Source of the DNA: Sepioteuthis lessoniana
Lineage: Eukaryota > Mollusca > Cephalopoda > Myopsida > Loliginidae
Direction of reading: 5' to 3'
DNA: 64,000 bases
Assembly: GCA_963585895.1 (NCBI GenBank)
Contig: CAUZXS010004398.1
Coordinates: forward strand, 1 to 64,000
Below, piece by piece: positions 1-10,884 of the stretch. The position numbers were made by a program, and so were the translations under genes. Every line of letters starts with the position of its first letter. Positions within the stretch are counted from its first letter, which is position 1. The notes under the pieces were generated by a model. That model saw only the letters and a list, made by a program, of their open reading frames with translations, had not been told where the DNA came from and made no database searches.

Positions 1-29
1 CATCAAGTATCATTTTTTGAATCTTTGGT

Positions 30-112
30 ATGACTCGACCTGGGATTGAACCCCGAGTTCCTGTACCATTGGTGAACACTCAACTCATTAGGCCAATGGC
101 CCGGTACCTTTT
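30..112 (-). repeat. tRNA-like SINE head (unassigned family)
   Basis: Read on the minus strand, this stretch has a tRNA-like layout. A TGGCCTAATGA box resembles a pol III A box, and GGTTCAATCC about 40 bases further on matches the B-box consensus. No matching 3' body was traced. A tRNA-derived SINE head or a decayed tRNA are both possible. Confidence 0.45.
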
Positions 113-470
113 AATACCTCCAATATCCCATTTTTTCATAAACGCCTAGAAGATAGGCTTATAATTTGCTGACTACCAAAGCCCAAATACACACACACAC
201 ACAAAAAAGAAAGATTGCTGTAGCCAAGATCTATTTTATAGATACTTACTTTTACTAACCAAATCAACTACAAACAAAAATGCCGGATTTTAAATTGGAG
301 TGGATCTATTTTGTAGATCATTTGTGGATTTACTATGTAGTACGTCAAATTGACGTAGATTTTACAAAATCAAACGTTTTTTTATCAAGCCAAATAATTG
401 TATATACACACCTTGAGTGTTATTTCATGTTACCTCAAACCAATAAAAGCATAATAAATTTGCGTTTATG

Positions 471-986
471 AACAGCTATCGATAGGCTCTCGATCATATG
501 GAAATCAGACCTGACCGATAAAATGAAACGCAGTTTCTTCCAGGCAGCAGTCATGTAGATACTGCTGTATGGATGCAATACTTGGACACTAACTAAACGG
601 CTGGAGAAGAAGCTAGTCGGCAATTACACAAGAATGCTGCGAGCAATATTGAACAAGTGCTGGCGGCAACACCCAACAAGGCACCAACTATACGGCCACC
701 TACCTCCCATCACAAAAATTATCCAAGTTAGACAAATCAGACATGCAGGACACTGCTGGAGAAGCAGGGAGGAGTTTATAAGTGATGTACACCTATGGAC
801 CTCCACATATGGCCGAGCAAGGGTGGGATGACCAGCTCGAACATACATACAGCAGCTATGTGAGGATACGGGGTTCAGCCCTGAAGACCTGCCAAAGGGG
901 ATGAACGATAGGGAGAAGTGGTGAGAGAGGGTCAGGGATATTCGTGCTGGCGGCAAGACATGATGATGATGATGATGATGATGATG
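471..986 (+). mobile_element. RTE-type LINE, 5'-truncated 3' end
   Basis: Codes for the C-terminal part of an RTE-type ORF: peptides like KWSDLTDKMK, FFQAAV, YGCNTWTLTKRLEKK, NKCWRQHPTRHQLYGHLPP and RQIRHAGHCWRSR are visible in more than one frame. It ends in a GAT/TGA microsatellite at about 960-986. Stop codons and frame changes show it is dead. The left edge is a typical 5' truncation. No clear target-site duplication was seen. Confidence 0.85.
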
Positions 987-1482
987 CTGACTTCGCAAAC
1001 GAAATCTGCTTCTTTCAACGACAACGTCGATGTACATGTTATTACAGTCTTTTACAAAAGCGCTCCAGCAGATTATTATTCTCGTTCTACGTCGCTTCTA
1101 ACTAGTCTGCTTTTAAGATTGCTGTTTATGTACACAACTTATGAATAGACATAAGTGATGGTGATATTACAGGCTCGAACAAGCTCATACATCGGGGCCA
1201 TGTTACAAATAACCAATAGCACAATAAACACGTGAAACAGGGCGATCTTCTTGCTTCAGGTAAGGTCAAATCATTTGATAAAAAGTTGATAAAAAGTTAT
1301 AAATTCAAATTGTCGGATACAAAACCAAAACAATTATAAATGCAATTTATAAACTAGAAAGCAAAAATAAACAAGAGTCCTCGTACGTTTTGTGAGAATG
1401 TTTGTGGCGATGATGTTTCCCGATCGCAAAAAAAAGAGAATATATGAAGAGTTAACATATTTTCCTAGTAAAGAATAATTGA

Positions 1483-1723
1483 GGGGGGTGTCGTCCTCGT
1501 GGTGTAATGGTTAAAGCGATGCGGAATCGTATTATGCGAGTTCGAACTCCAGTCGCACTATTACGTTCACTTTCGGACAAATACCCTTGGGAAATGTATG
1601 AACCCCCTTATCCTGCCAGCTATGGGTTAAATAGTACCACTACTGTTCTTCTAGGACAATGGTTTTGGTATTAAAAAACTAACGAAGTTGATATGCCAAT
1701 AAACAAAGAAACCGATTCGAACC
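1483..1723 (+). mobile_element. tRNA-derived SINE, family A
   Basis: A complete SINE with an A-box-like TGGTGTAATGG, a B box GTTCGAACTCC, a conserved body (CACTTTCGGACAAATACCC, AGCTATGGGTTAAATAG) and a 3' tail matching other copies. It is flanked by a perfect 13-bp target-site duplication, AAAGAATAATTGA, at 1470-1482 and 1724-1736, so insertion was by retrotransposition and fairly recent. Octopus SINEs with tRNA-Arg/Lys-like heads are known (OK, OR1, OR2), and this family resembles them, but the exact name was not checked. Confidence 0.9.
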
Positions 1724-1900
1724 AAAGAATAATTGAAATATAGTTACCACGCTTTAATTTGAATCAGATCATCATTTTCATTTTAAAAGGGGTTCGAATG
1801 ATACTCCATGAGCATAGATTATATCAACAACAGATAAAATCTGCTGTTGTCTCCCTTTATCAAACAATCGGATCGGATTTTTAAACATACTATCTTCCTA

Positions 1901-2136
1901 GTTTCGGTTTCTTTGTTTAATTGCATATCAACCTTTGTAGTTTAATGCCAAAGCAATCTTTCTAGAAGAACAGTTGTGGTACTATTTTACCCAGACATAG
2001 GAGGATTAGGTTTTTTTTTAACATTTCCCAAGGGTATTTGTCCGAAAGTGAACGTAATAGCGCGACTGGAGTTCGAACTCGCTTCCTACAATTCCGGAGT
2101 TCATCGCTTTTACAATTTTACCACGAGAACAACCCC
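1901..2136 (-). mobile_element. tRNA-derived SINE, family A
   Basis: A minus-strand copy of the same SINE with head, body and tail all recognisable. An imperfect 12-bp duplication flanks it: ACTATCTTCCTA at 1889-1900 and ACTAACTTCCTG at 2137-2148. It is more diverged than its two neighbours. Confidence 0.88.
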
Positions 2137-2188
2137 ACTAACTTCCTGATAACTTCATTAAAACAAAAGGAAAGTTCACAAATAGAGG

Positions 2189-2426
2189 GTTTGGGTTTCT
2201 TTGTTTAACGGCATATCAACTCTTTGTAGGTTATTTAATGCCAAAGCCATTCTCTTAGAAGAAAAGTAGTGGTACTATTTAACCCATAGCTGGGAGGATA
2301 AGGGTGTTCATACCTTTCCCAAGGGTATTTGTCCGAAAGTGAACGTAATAGAGCGACTGGAGTTCGAACTCGCGTACTACGATTCTGCAGACAATCGTTT
2401 TAACCATTACACCACGAGGACACCCC
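2189..2426 (-). mobile_element. tRNA-derived SINE, family A
   Basis: A minus-strand copy of the same SINE, complete from the tRNA-like head to the 3' tail. It is flanked by a perfect 13-bp target-site duplication, TCACAAATAGAGG, at 2176-2188 and 2427-2439. It is the third SINE within about 1 kb. Confidence 0.9.
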
Positions 2427-2503
2427 TCACAAATAGAGGAACATTGACTAATTAGAATGAACTATTCCATTATAGTTAAATTAACACTATTTATATCACT
2501 TGA

Positions 2504-2798
2504 TACGAGGTGCATACGATAAGTTTCCAGACTTTTGGCGTATGGGCATTTAAAATTGTCGTAGACTCTTGAAAATGCGGTATGTTATTGCTATACATCT
2601 TATGAGATGACTGAACAATTTTTTTACTATTTCAGGTTAAATGAACAGCTAGAGCAGCAACTGGAATACACACTACTAAAGCCTGATTGTCACAGCTAGT
2701 GAATTTCAAAAATGAAATACTTTAATGATACTTTAGAAGAACGATATGTAATAAATTCTGTTTTAAACTTGGGGAAAATGCCATGGAAACCATACTTG
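2504..2798 (+). mobile_element. mariner-type transposon, 5' end only
   Basis: The terminal inverted repeat (TACGAGGTGCATACGATAAG...) and the following 260 bases match the left end of the mariner at 61333-62138, including the start of the transposase frame (peptides like NEQLEQQLEYTLLKPDC and LGKMP). The match stops at about 2798, where RTE sequence starts abruptly. The right end is missing. Confidence 0.8.
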
Positions 2799-3560
2799 GA
2801 GTATTTCATCAATCCCTGCTGCTTTTCTATTTTAAATTGTTCTTAGAACTGAATATAGTTCTTCTTTCGTAAACTATCTTAGTTTGATGTCTATTTTTTT
2901 ACTAATAATTTTCGTGATTGGTTGATGCGTAAATTTCGGAGGATTTTCGAGTAAATTGTCGAAATATTGTTTCAACAGGTGTATTCGTTCTTCTTGGCTG
3001 GTAACTTTCAGTTTAGCTTTCGCAGTGCTTTTCCTTCTGCTCACTTCGTTTACCTTCTGCCATGCTATCTTAAGATCGTCTATTTTCAACCAAGTCTCTT
3101 ATCCTATTGATCTGATTTTGTATATATTCTGTTTGTTCGTTTAGGTATACATTAGTTAATTCATCTTGTGACTTCTTGAGTTTCTGGGCATTAATATTGG
3201 CTGGGTTCCTCCTATTGCATTCGGAAGCAGTTTTCAAGTCTACACGCTTTTTTCTAACCGCTAATATCTCCTATGGGACTCTATGTTTAGCTCTTTGTTT
3301 AGTTGGTATGCATTCTGCTGCTGCTTCAAAGTGGACATTGACGAAATTCTCATATTCGTCATTCAGAGTAACTGTTTCTGATTTCTTCTGTTGTACATCG
3401 AATTTGTTTCTTAGTGTTAACGTATATCAATCCATCCCCATTGTTAAGCTGTGGGCAGTCATAGTGTACGGTAGTTGTTGTTCGAGACGCATTCTTTCGT
3501 AGTCTCAGTTGTATCTTTGCCACAACTATTCGGTGATCGAAAGACACTTATCGAAAGAGG
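2799..3560 (-). mobile_element. RTE-type LINE, internal fragment
   Basis: A minus-strand piece covering the end of the endonuclease domain and the linker before the reverse transcriptase. FDHRIVVAKIQLRLRKNASR at the right edge matches the last endonuclease motif (SDHRIV). AWQKVNEVSRRKSTAKAKLK and SQEERIHLLKQYFDNLLENP lie further left in the linker. Neither end of the LINE is present. It matches 12275-12995 at DNA level. Confidence 0.8.
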
Positions 3561-4091
3561 AGAATATTCCTTACAATTCAATGCACAATCGGACTCCATA
3601 TTTATGGTTCTTTGCATCCTTATAGGTATTCTATTTTACGCTAACTTAGATTTTCAGTTTCTAATTAAGTCCAATAGTGATAGCTTTACTTGACGAAGTT
3701 CAACTATTACTTGGAATTACAGTATTTGTCTTTTTGCATTTAAAGCCCAGATAATATACAGCAGTGAATTTAAAAACAAAAGAAAAATCATTCATGCATT
3801 TTAAAATGACAATATAGTAAAAGACAATATATATAAGCGTTACTTGAACTCTGCCAAAGGTGGAGTGGTTTTGCCTAGTATTTTGGTTGTATCATTAATA
3901 CAGTCCGTGTATTCTAAATGCTGCTTAGGCTCCTAGATATTTCTTCTTTTATTCACATATGTTTGTGTTTTTTTGGCACTTGGCGAGGAGGGTCTTTCAG
4001 TTATTAATTTATTTCTTTTTTCACCTCTTATTCTCTAAATATTTCATCATTAACACGAAATTCCCAAAATTATTTTAACCTTGCTCGAAAA

Positions 4092-4094
<3 letters not shown>
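3561..4094. other. no feature recognised
   Basis: AT-rich sequence with no repeat family, RNA gene or coding signal that I could support. Confidence 0.5.

Positions 4095-4138
<44 letters not shown>
4095..4138. repeat. (TA)n microsatellite
   Basis: Uninterrupted TA dinucleotides forming the left border of the fold-back repeat that follows. Confidence 0.97.
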
Positions 4139-4139
<1 letters not shown>

Positions 4140-4330
4140 TAGATTGTGTTGAATTTGACAAGTGTTGAAAATAAGTGTAAAGTTGGACAAATCAGGCACT
4201 TAAAAAGAGTTTAGTACAAATATTTCATTCTTTTTTCAAGTCTGAAGAAATTCTTGAATAATTACTTCTGAACACAACGTAAATGTCTGCCTTATCTCCC
4301 TTTCCACTTATTTTCATCATTGTATATAAA
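4139..4330. repeat. TA-bounded fold-back repeat, copy 1
   Basis: Resembles 36950-37165: both contain GTTTAGTA..AATATTTC and a downstream partial reverse complement (CTCCCTTTCCACTTATTTT). Both lie between (TA)n tracts. This copy is more decayed and its hairpin is weaker. It could be a MITE-like element or the 3' end of a retroelement. Confidence 0.5.
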
Positions 4331-4348
4331 TATATATACACGCACACG

Positions 4349-4353
<5 letters not shown>

Positions 4354-4415
<62 letters not shown>
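4354..4415. repeat. (TA)n microsatellite
   Basis: About 31 TA units, preceded by a short mixed (CA)(TA) stretch from 4330. Confidence 0.97.
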
Positions 4416-4417
<2 letters not shown>

Positions 4418-4570
4418 ACGTAAATAATGAAAAGGAACCCGAAAGTATGTTGAAAAATTGAAAAGCAAAGTAATCCAAAATGTACAATTTGTTGTAGAGG
4501 GAAATGTAACGTCGAATTTCCTTCACAATAAATTCTTCTCTTTGGATTAATTTGTTCCACAATTTTTTCT

Positions 4571-4571
<1 letters not shown>

Positions 4572-4620
<49 letters not shown>

Positions 4621-4642
4621 ATATATATATATATATATATAT
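4572..4642. repeat. compound (CA)n-(TA)n microsatellite
   Basis: CA units at 4572-4618 run directly into TA units at 4620-4642. Confidence 0.97.
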
Positions 4643-4759
4643 AAAAGATCTGAGGAAGTCCTGTTAATTTTTTTCGTGTTTTTGAAAATTTCAAAAATGC
4701 GTAACAGGATGGAAATAAATTTATAATCCTATGTAACCGTTTTTGTTGTTTTCCTTAAA

Positions 4760-4760
<1 letters not shown>

Positions 4761-4808
<48 letters not shown>
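4761..4808. repeat. (TA)n microsatellite
   Basis: About 24 TA units. Confidence 0.97.
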
Positions 4809-4812
<4 letters not shown>

Positions 4813-5306
4813 AAGATTTGCGTCTGCTATGGTGTGTAAGTATCGGCCAATAGATCAGCCAAGAGATGCCATTAACATTAAAATCGGGCATATGTTTATA
4901 ATAAGGAAAAGTAAACCATGTAATTTTTTATTTGTACTGATTAAATAATATAATTCAATGATTAAAAGTCAATCGATTGGAGACATTCCTTCCCTGTTTA
5001 TCATAGCTAAGTAAGAATAACTAAAAAAATAAAAAAACAAATAAATAAATAAAAACAAAAAAAACACCCCAAAACGAACGGGAAATGTTCAGTTCTTCGT
5101 AAGACCCATGACGTTTAGACATTTCACGGATTACGTCGGAAAAATTTGAATTTAACGGTTTTTTTTAAAATCTAATTGTTTGTTGTTTAGCTTAAATGGT
5201 AAAATATATTCTTAATCTTTTGAAGAATTAAAAACCTAGACCATGAAAATATTTAAGCAAAAGGGATATTCTTTTAGAAACACTTTTTGAAACGCAAAAT
5301 AAACAG

Positions 5307-5308
<2 letters not shown>
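4809..5308. other. no feature recognised
   Basis: AT-rich sequence between two microsatellites, with A-rich runs near 5025-5070. No coding or RNA signal seen. Confidence 0.5.

Positions 5309-5370
<62 letters not shown>
5309..5370. repeat. (CA)n microsatellite
   Basis: About 31 CA units. A short (GAAA)n run lies nearby at about 5512-5536. Confidence 0.97.
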
Positions 5371-5373
<3 letters not shown>

Positions 5374-6072
5374 TAATTGGAATGCAAAAAGGTTACGTTT
5401 TTAATACTTACCTTTTTTTTTGCTGTGAAGACACATTTTAATTCTTAGTTTCTTTTTAATTGTGCCTAACGATAATGTAAAATTTTAGAGGTTAAAAAAG
5501 AAAAAAAAAACGAAGAAAGAAAGAAAGAAAGAAAGAATTATACTTTTCATATTTCTTTCAACAAAATATATCCATTTTAAATCAGTGTAACTGAAAAAGA
5601 AACAAACTTGTTTTTAAGGAAATAAACTATTAATAGAATAAAAGAAATTTCTCATTTGTACCAATACACAACATTTTTTACCTAAAAATAATTCTTAGAT
5701 TTTTATTGGTACATTTTTATCGAGTAAAAAAGAAAACAAATTAAACGAATGGATTTTTTATTGCTATAACACAATTAAGAACTGAATTTGAATTCTTGTC
5801 ATGTTTTTAAGAAATCTTGAGAAAAATCAAATTACAATAATGTTTAAAAATCGCTCTCGAATTCAGGTTAACATTTTTTTCAATGATATTTTCAGTGCAA
5901 TCCAAAAATCCAAAAATAAAAAATTAAAAGAATATGTGAATTCTTAGATTATTTTATCATTCATTTTTTAGAATATTGATAAAAGTTTGAATTGAAACTT
6001 TACGGCTTTTTTCGAACTGTATTAACTAAACCATTGTTCTGAACTGAAAACTAATTATTAAAAAAAAAAGAG

Positions 6073-6075
<3 letters not shown>
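5371..6075. other. AT-rich spacer, nothing recognised
   Basis: Very AT-rich with many A and T homopolymer runs. No repeat family or gene could be supported. Confidence 0.5.

Positions 6076-6122
<47 letters not shown>
6076..6122. repeat. (TA)n microsatellite
   Basis: About 23 TA units followed by TATG repeats to about 6140. Confidence 0.97.
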
Positions 6123-6135
<13 letters not shown>

Positions 6136-6360
6136 GTATATAAAGTAATCATGAAATTGATATAAAACATTTAGCAGTATAATGCTATATATTTTTCGAT
6201 ATCATTTTAAATTTAAACTAAAAAGAGTAAAAAAGAAAAAAAAAACAAAAAAACAATGCACGGAACGGAAAAATATTTTTTTCATTTGAATTCATATGTT
6301 AAATCATTCTACTACGGAATACGGAAACATGTAAAATTCTGAGCTTTCCAGTCATAGATC

Positions 6361-6521
<161 letters not shown>

Positions 6522-6610
6522 TAATGAAGTAAATAAAGACAACTGTATTGATTAACAGAAGACAAGACAAATGGAACTTAACAAGGAAATTAATTTTGAA
6601 AAAATTTAAA

Positions 6611-6643
<33 letters not shown>

Positions 6644-6644
6644 A

Positions 6645-6710
6645 TCATCATCATCAATATACCATCATGAACATCCTCATCATCAGGTTGCACTGACAGC
6701 ACAGATTTCC

Positions 6711-6750
<40 letters not shown>

Positions 6751-6805
6751 ATCTGTCCCTATCGTTTATAGTTCCCAGCAGGCCCTCCAAACTACATACT
6801 GCGTC
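6645..6805 (-). mobile_element. RTE-type LINE 3' end split by an expanded (CT)n
   Basis: Read left to right this is the antisense of the RTE 3' end. It shows CATCATCAT-rich tail remnants, then a match to GCACAGATATCCCTGACTCT, then a CT tract at 6714-6747, then TCCCTATCGTTTA..CAGCAGG. In other copies the same place holds only a short CTCTCTC. The CT microsatellite therefore appears to have grown from that seed inside the LINE. Confidence 0.65.
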
Positions 6806-7762
6806 CACACGTTTGTGTGAGTGAGTGTATATATGTATGCGTGTGCGTGTGTGTGCGTGTGTGTGCGATTTTCATTTTCTTTATCAACTTCATTAGATTC
6901 TCGAACTTTTCTACACTTAACCAGTCCTACTGTCGCTATACAGTTCCTTTTTTTTTCAACCCTTGCTCTTCAATTCTGCAAATGATGGCCTTATCTAATG
7001 TACAAATGCAAAATCCAATCTCTTGAAACAGAACAGTCCATCGATAGTTTTGACCTTTTTAGTTTATTTAGTGAACTGTGAATAATTGGATGTTTGTCTT
7101 GCAATCTTGATATTCTACTTGAACAACTGATCAAATTGGATAGGTGGTGTCACCTGATAATGATCGGCGACAGACCAGATGAAAACAAAACGATCTAGAT
7201 ACATCAAAAGCTGAAAATAATGTTACGAGTAGATTCATGAATGTTAATCACGTCTCATTTTACAAACACTACAATATTGTGTGATATTTATTTATTTATT
7301 TTTTGTTCCTTTGTGTATATAGGCGGTCGGTCAAAGATGTCTGAAGCTCAATAGCCATTTTTTCATCCTTTCGCAAAATGTAATAAATGGAAAAAATTGT
7401 CCTTGTGAAATGATTGAATGGTTGATTTCATGATTACAGATTTCCATGAAGTGTATTTCTGGGTTCTAATTATATTGGTAGATCAGACAGTGACCATCTT
7501 CTTAGTGATGTTCATGGATCAGGTAGAAATACGGTACATGAAAAATGAACATGAGAGGATTCTCTCCAATGCAGTACACCGAAAGAAAACGTCGGAGGCG
7601 AGAAAAAGAGTGCGTATTAGAAATACTGTCATTAGTGTCGGCTTTTGCATGCCACAAATTGCTAATAACGATACATATATATACTCACACACACACACAC
7701 GCACACACGCGCGTATATATGCAATAAACATTGTGGTCCCAAACATTCAGTCGGTAGCGTGA
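6806..7762. other. no feature recognised
   Basis: Contains short GT-rich (6837-6865) and CA-rich (7686-7712) tracts. No repeat family or gene is supported in the rest. Confidence 0.5.
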
Positions 7763-7793
<31 letters not shown>

Positions 7794-7796
<3 letters not shown>

Positions 7797-8105
7797 TCAT
7801 CCACAGAGGGAACTGTTTCGTTCTATCAGAACTCTTCAGTGTGGCTAGATAGGTTAGATTCCAGAAGCTAGGATCGAAACACGGTTGACTCAAACGCCAA
7901 TCCAACATTCTACCACTCAGCCACGAGGAAACTTGCGTAAACGAAGGAAATTTAAACGCTTCTGTATCACATTTGTTTTTTGTTTACATATATCCGCTTA
8001 ACGGCTACCGAGTGCTCGATTCATATGAAGAGCCTTGCATTACGCTAGTGGCGACCATTTACTTCCCTCGCTAGAGAACTCAGTCCTAGAGAGGAAGGGG
8101 AGCAT
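7794..8105 (-). mobile_element. TA-bounded tRNA-like repeat, family D
   Basis: Shares with 27877-28190 the line TTCTATCAGAACTCTTCAG, GTGTGGCTAGA, a tRNA-like block read on the minus strand (A-box-like TGGCTGAGTGGTAGAATG, B-box-like GATCGAAAC antisense) and a distal GGCTACCGAGTGCTCGATTC..GCATTACGCTAG segment. A (TA)n tract borders the left side. It is probably a tRNA-derived SINE; orientation is taken from the tRNA-like block. Confidence 0.7.
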
Positions 8106-8414
8106 GAAATAAGTCATCTTCCCATTTTCTTTCTTTTTCTCTCTTTTCCTCTCTCTCTCTCACATACACATACATATATGCGTACAGACATATATATTCA
8201 TAATTTTATTCATAATTATGATCGAGCGTTTAAAGCCTTTTTCATATCTTATATCCTTATAGTGCCCGATGCACGAAAATAAAGATCAAAATTTAAAAAA
8301 AACAAAAACGACCAAGAATGCGATACGGGAAACTGGGTGGTGACTTTTATTCTGCTTAATTATCTGATTTTTTACTTGAAATATATTTGGTTCATATATA
8401 TATATATATATATG

Positions 8415-8697
8415 TTTGTGTGTGTGTGTGTGTGGCTTGACTTGGCCTCATAAAAACACGTATTCATACGTAACTATTACACATACACGCATACGAACAC
8501 ACCCGCACACACAGTCACACACTTACAACGACATGTAAACATTTATACGAAATCCCACCGGTTTTTGTCTGTATTTTTTCGTATTTTTTCGATTTTCCAT
8601 TCATTTCATTTTCTTAACTGCCTGATGATTTTTGTTTTGTAAAAAACTCCATGAAACCCAGGGGTTGCAGTGTAAATTCCATGAATTAAATATACAT

Positions 8698-8702
<5 letters not shown>
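8415..8702 (+). repeat. TA-bounded dispersed repeat, family F
   Basis: Matches the reverse complement of 34753-35127 over GATGATT..GTTTTGTAAAAAACTCC, ATGAAA and AAATTCCATGAATTA, and both contain variable TG/CA-rich stretches. Both copies lie exactly between two (TA)n tracts (here 8393-8414 and 8703-8741). No coding potential seen; element class unknown. Confidence 0.65.

Positions 8703-8741
<39 letters not shown>
8703..8741. repeat. (TA)n microsatellite
   Basis: About 20 TA units separating repeat family F from the mariner at 8742. Confidence 0.97.
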
Positions 8742-8744
<3 letters not shown>

Positions 8745-9488
8745 GCGGATCATTAAATAAGTTTAAAAACTTTTTTTCTTATCGGCACTTTTATTGATAG
8801 TACACTCATGAAACTCTACTCCCCTTCGGAAAAATCTCCTCCGGCTGCAATGCACTTATTTTACAGCTCCAACATCATGTGGAAGGCCCCATGGAAGTCT
8901 TCTTGTGTGAGCGTGTCAATGGCCTTCGTCACAGCCTCTTTCATCTCTTCAATTGTCTCATAACGACATCCTCTGAGCATAGGGAATAAGCAAAAGTCAC
9001 AGGGAACAAAGTCTGGACTATAGGGAGGCTGAGGAACTGTCTTAATGCCCATCTTGGTCAAATAGTCTGTGACAAGGATGGAGTTGTGGACTGGTACATT
9101 GTCCTGTCGGTGGATTTGCTCTGTCTGGCTTTTTGGGGCCTGGGAGAGCCAGTATGCTTCCACTGGGAACTCTGTATCTTGGTCTCTGGGTCATAGCAGT
9201 AGATCCAGCTTTCATCGCATGGCATTTTTTCCAAGTTCAAAACAGAATTTTATAGCATATCGTTCTTCTAAAGTCCAGATTGCATTTTTGAAATTCACCA
9301 GTTGTAACAATCAAGATTTAGTCGGGTGTATTCCAATTCCTGCTGTCGTTGTTCATTTGAACCTGAAATCATAAAAATTGGTCTGTCATCTAATAAGATG
9401 TATAACAATAACATATTGAATTTTCAAAAATCCACAACAATTTTAAATGCCTGTACAAAAACGTGTGGAAACTTATTGAAGGCACCAC

Positions 9489-9491
<3 letters not shown>
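8742..9491 (-). mobile_element. mariner-type transposon, internally deleted
   Basis: The ends are related but diverged inverted repeats: the left reads CGCGGATCATTAAATAAG, and the right is the reverse of TACGTGGTGCCTTCAATAAG. Reading from right to left, the start of the transposase (TGEFQKCNL..) jumps directly to CDESWIYCYDPETK, so the helix-turn-helix region is missing. At 750 bp it is well short of a normal mariner of about 1.3 kb. (TA)n tracts abut both ends, consistent with TA target sites. It cannot be autonomous. Confidence 0.82.
8861..9240 (-). pseudogene. DD34D mariner transposase relic
   Basis: The first frame holds DESWIYCYDPETKIQSSQWK, where the first catalytic D of mariners lies. 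The next frame holds QDNVPVHNS (second D) and PPYSPDFVPCDFCLFP (third D). Counting 34 residues between the second and third catalytic D gives the DD34D signature. A frame change separates the two pieces near 9060-9160, and the N-terminal DNA-binding part is absent. The sequence shows catalytic-domain remains only. Confidence 0.8.

Positions 9492-9543
<52 letters not shown>
9488..9543. repeat. (TA)n microsatellite
   Basis: About 28 TA units starting at the mariner right end. Further tracts lie nearby: (TA)n at 9815-9837, (GT)n at 10073-10109 and (TA)n at 10205-10244. Confidence 0.97.
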
Positions 9544-9550
<7 letters not shown>

Positions 9551-10060
9551 ATCAAAATGAATAAAAACTAATTATGATCTTAAAAAAAGTAAATCTATAT
9601 ATTATTTCCATCACAGAATCCATCTCGAGAAAATTCTTTACATCTTTTCTGGTTTCTTGAAAAACTGTGTTCATGGATGTGATTTCAAAGTAATTGGTGA
9701 ATGTGTTAATAACTATTGCTTATTCTGAGGTCGTACACTTCGAAATTTACGATCAATTGCTACATTAACGTGAACATAAAGAAACAATATCAAGGTATTT
9801 CCAAAGTTTTGGGCTATATATATATATATATATATATGAAACAAATTTACAAGATAAATTGGAAGATTTCCTTCTATGTGTTTATATTTCAAATGTTCAC
9901 AACTAGTTCCAATCTTGGATCATCGTCAGAAGAAACTGTTTTCTAAAGAACTTTTCTTCAGTTTTTACAATATTCTTTAAAAGATTTCACTTGCCAAGAA
10001 ATATGCAACGAAAAAATGAATATGTAACATAGCATACATGTTCATTGAATGAAAATTATG

Positions 10061-10112
<52 letters not shown>

Positions 10113-10204
10113 TTGTAGTGCTTGGATATAAATGATCAAAAAGCTAACATGAGCAGAAAATATGTCATCGTATGAAGTCTTCAGTCAATGAAAATTCAGC
10201 CAAT
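9544..10204. other. no feature recognised apart from short microsatellites
   Basis: AT-rich sequence with no supported gene or named repeat. Confidence 0.5.
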
Positions 10205-10209
10205 CCTCG

Positions 10210-10246
<37 letters not shown>

Positions 10247-10534
10247 CATTGTAACCAACAAAAGGCTACTGACTGAGAAATAACCAAAACGGAGGTTGGA
10301 AATGAAAAGGCAATATTTATAACATTAACAAAATACAATATTCACCAGTGCCGTGAAGAAGGTAAACTACTGCTAATGCTGACAGCTTAATCAACATATT
10401 AAAGTATTAGTTACGCACCCCACCAAACGGGACTGTAAGACACAAGACTATTTTAGAATTGGTTCGAGGGGAGAGCCGTACACCAGACACGCGTGGAAGC
10501 TCCAAAAATGCCTCAGATCCCGTCGACATTGAAG

Positions 10535-10650
10535 ATGGATCACTGCGAAAGATAAACTGAATTCGACCATCCAAGAACAACGAATACAATTATGGAAACA
10601 ACATTTCCAGAATTTACTCAGAAATCCTCCGAAAGTTACTCCGTCGGCAT
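10535..10650 (+). mobile_element. RTE-type LINE linker fragment, inverted relative to the next copy
   Basis: The plus strand reads ATIQEQRIQLWKQHFQNLLR and NPPKVT, which matches the RTE linker segment SQEERIHLWKQHFENLL found on the minus strand at 2874-3089 and around 12390-12480. The fragment is about 115 bp. The 230 bases that follow (10650-10880) are relatively GC-rich and unassigned. Confidence 0.7.
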
Positions 10651-10884
10651 TCCTCTTAAAAAGGGTCGCATCAGGCGACAAAGTGGTTTAACGTCTGGGA
10701 GACGGCTCCCTGAGGATTCAGGAGGGTCGACCGTGTGATGTGAATTCTGGGCTTCGTCGGCACCCATGTCAGGCAGCCTCAACCGAGTAACCACCGACTT
10801 AATCAGCAAATCAATCCCCCTCTCAATAGTGTTCAACATGATAATGAGGAATGGGACTTGCCCATTAATGTTCATCGGTACGGT

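Noticed and set aside
4225-4694. Long open frames rich in Tyr-Ile and Cys-Val repeats here and at 6312-6702, 42308-42795 and 46207-46577
   Set aside because: They are translations of (TA)n and (CA/GT)n microsatellites, with no start context or domain.
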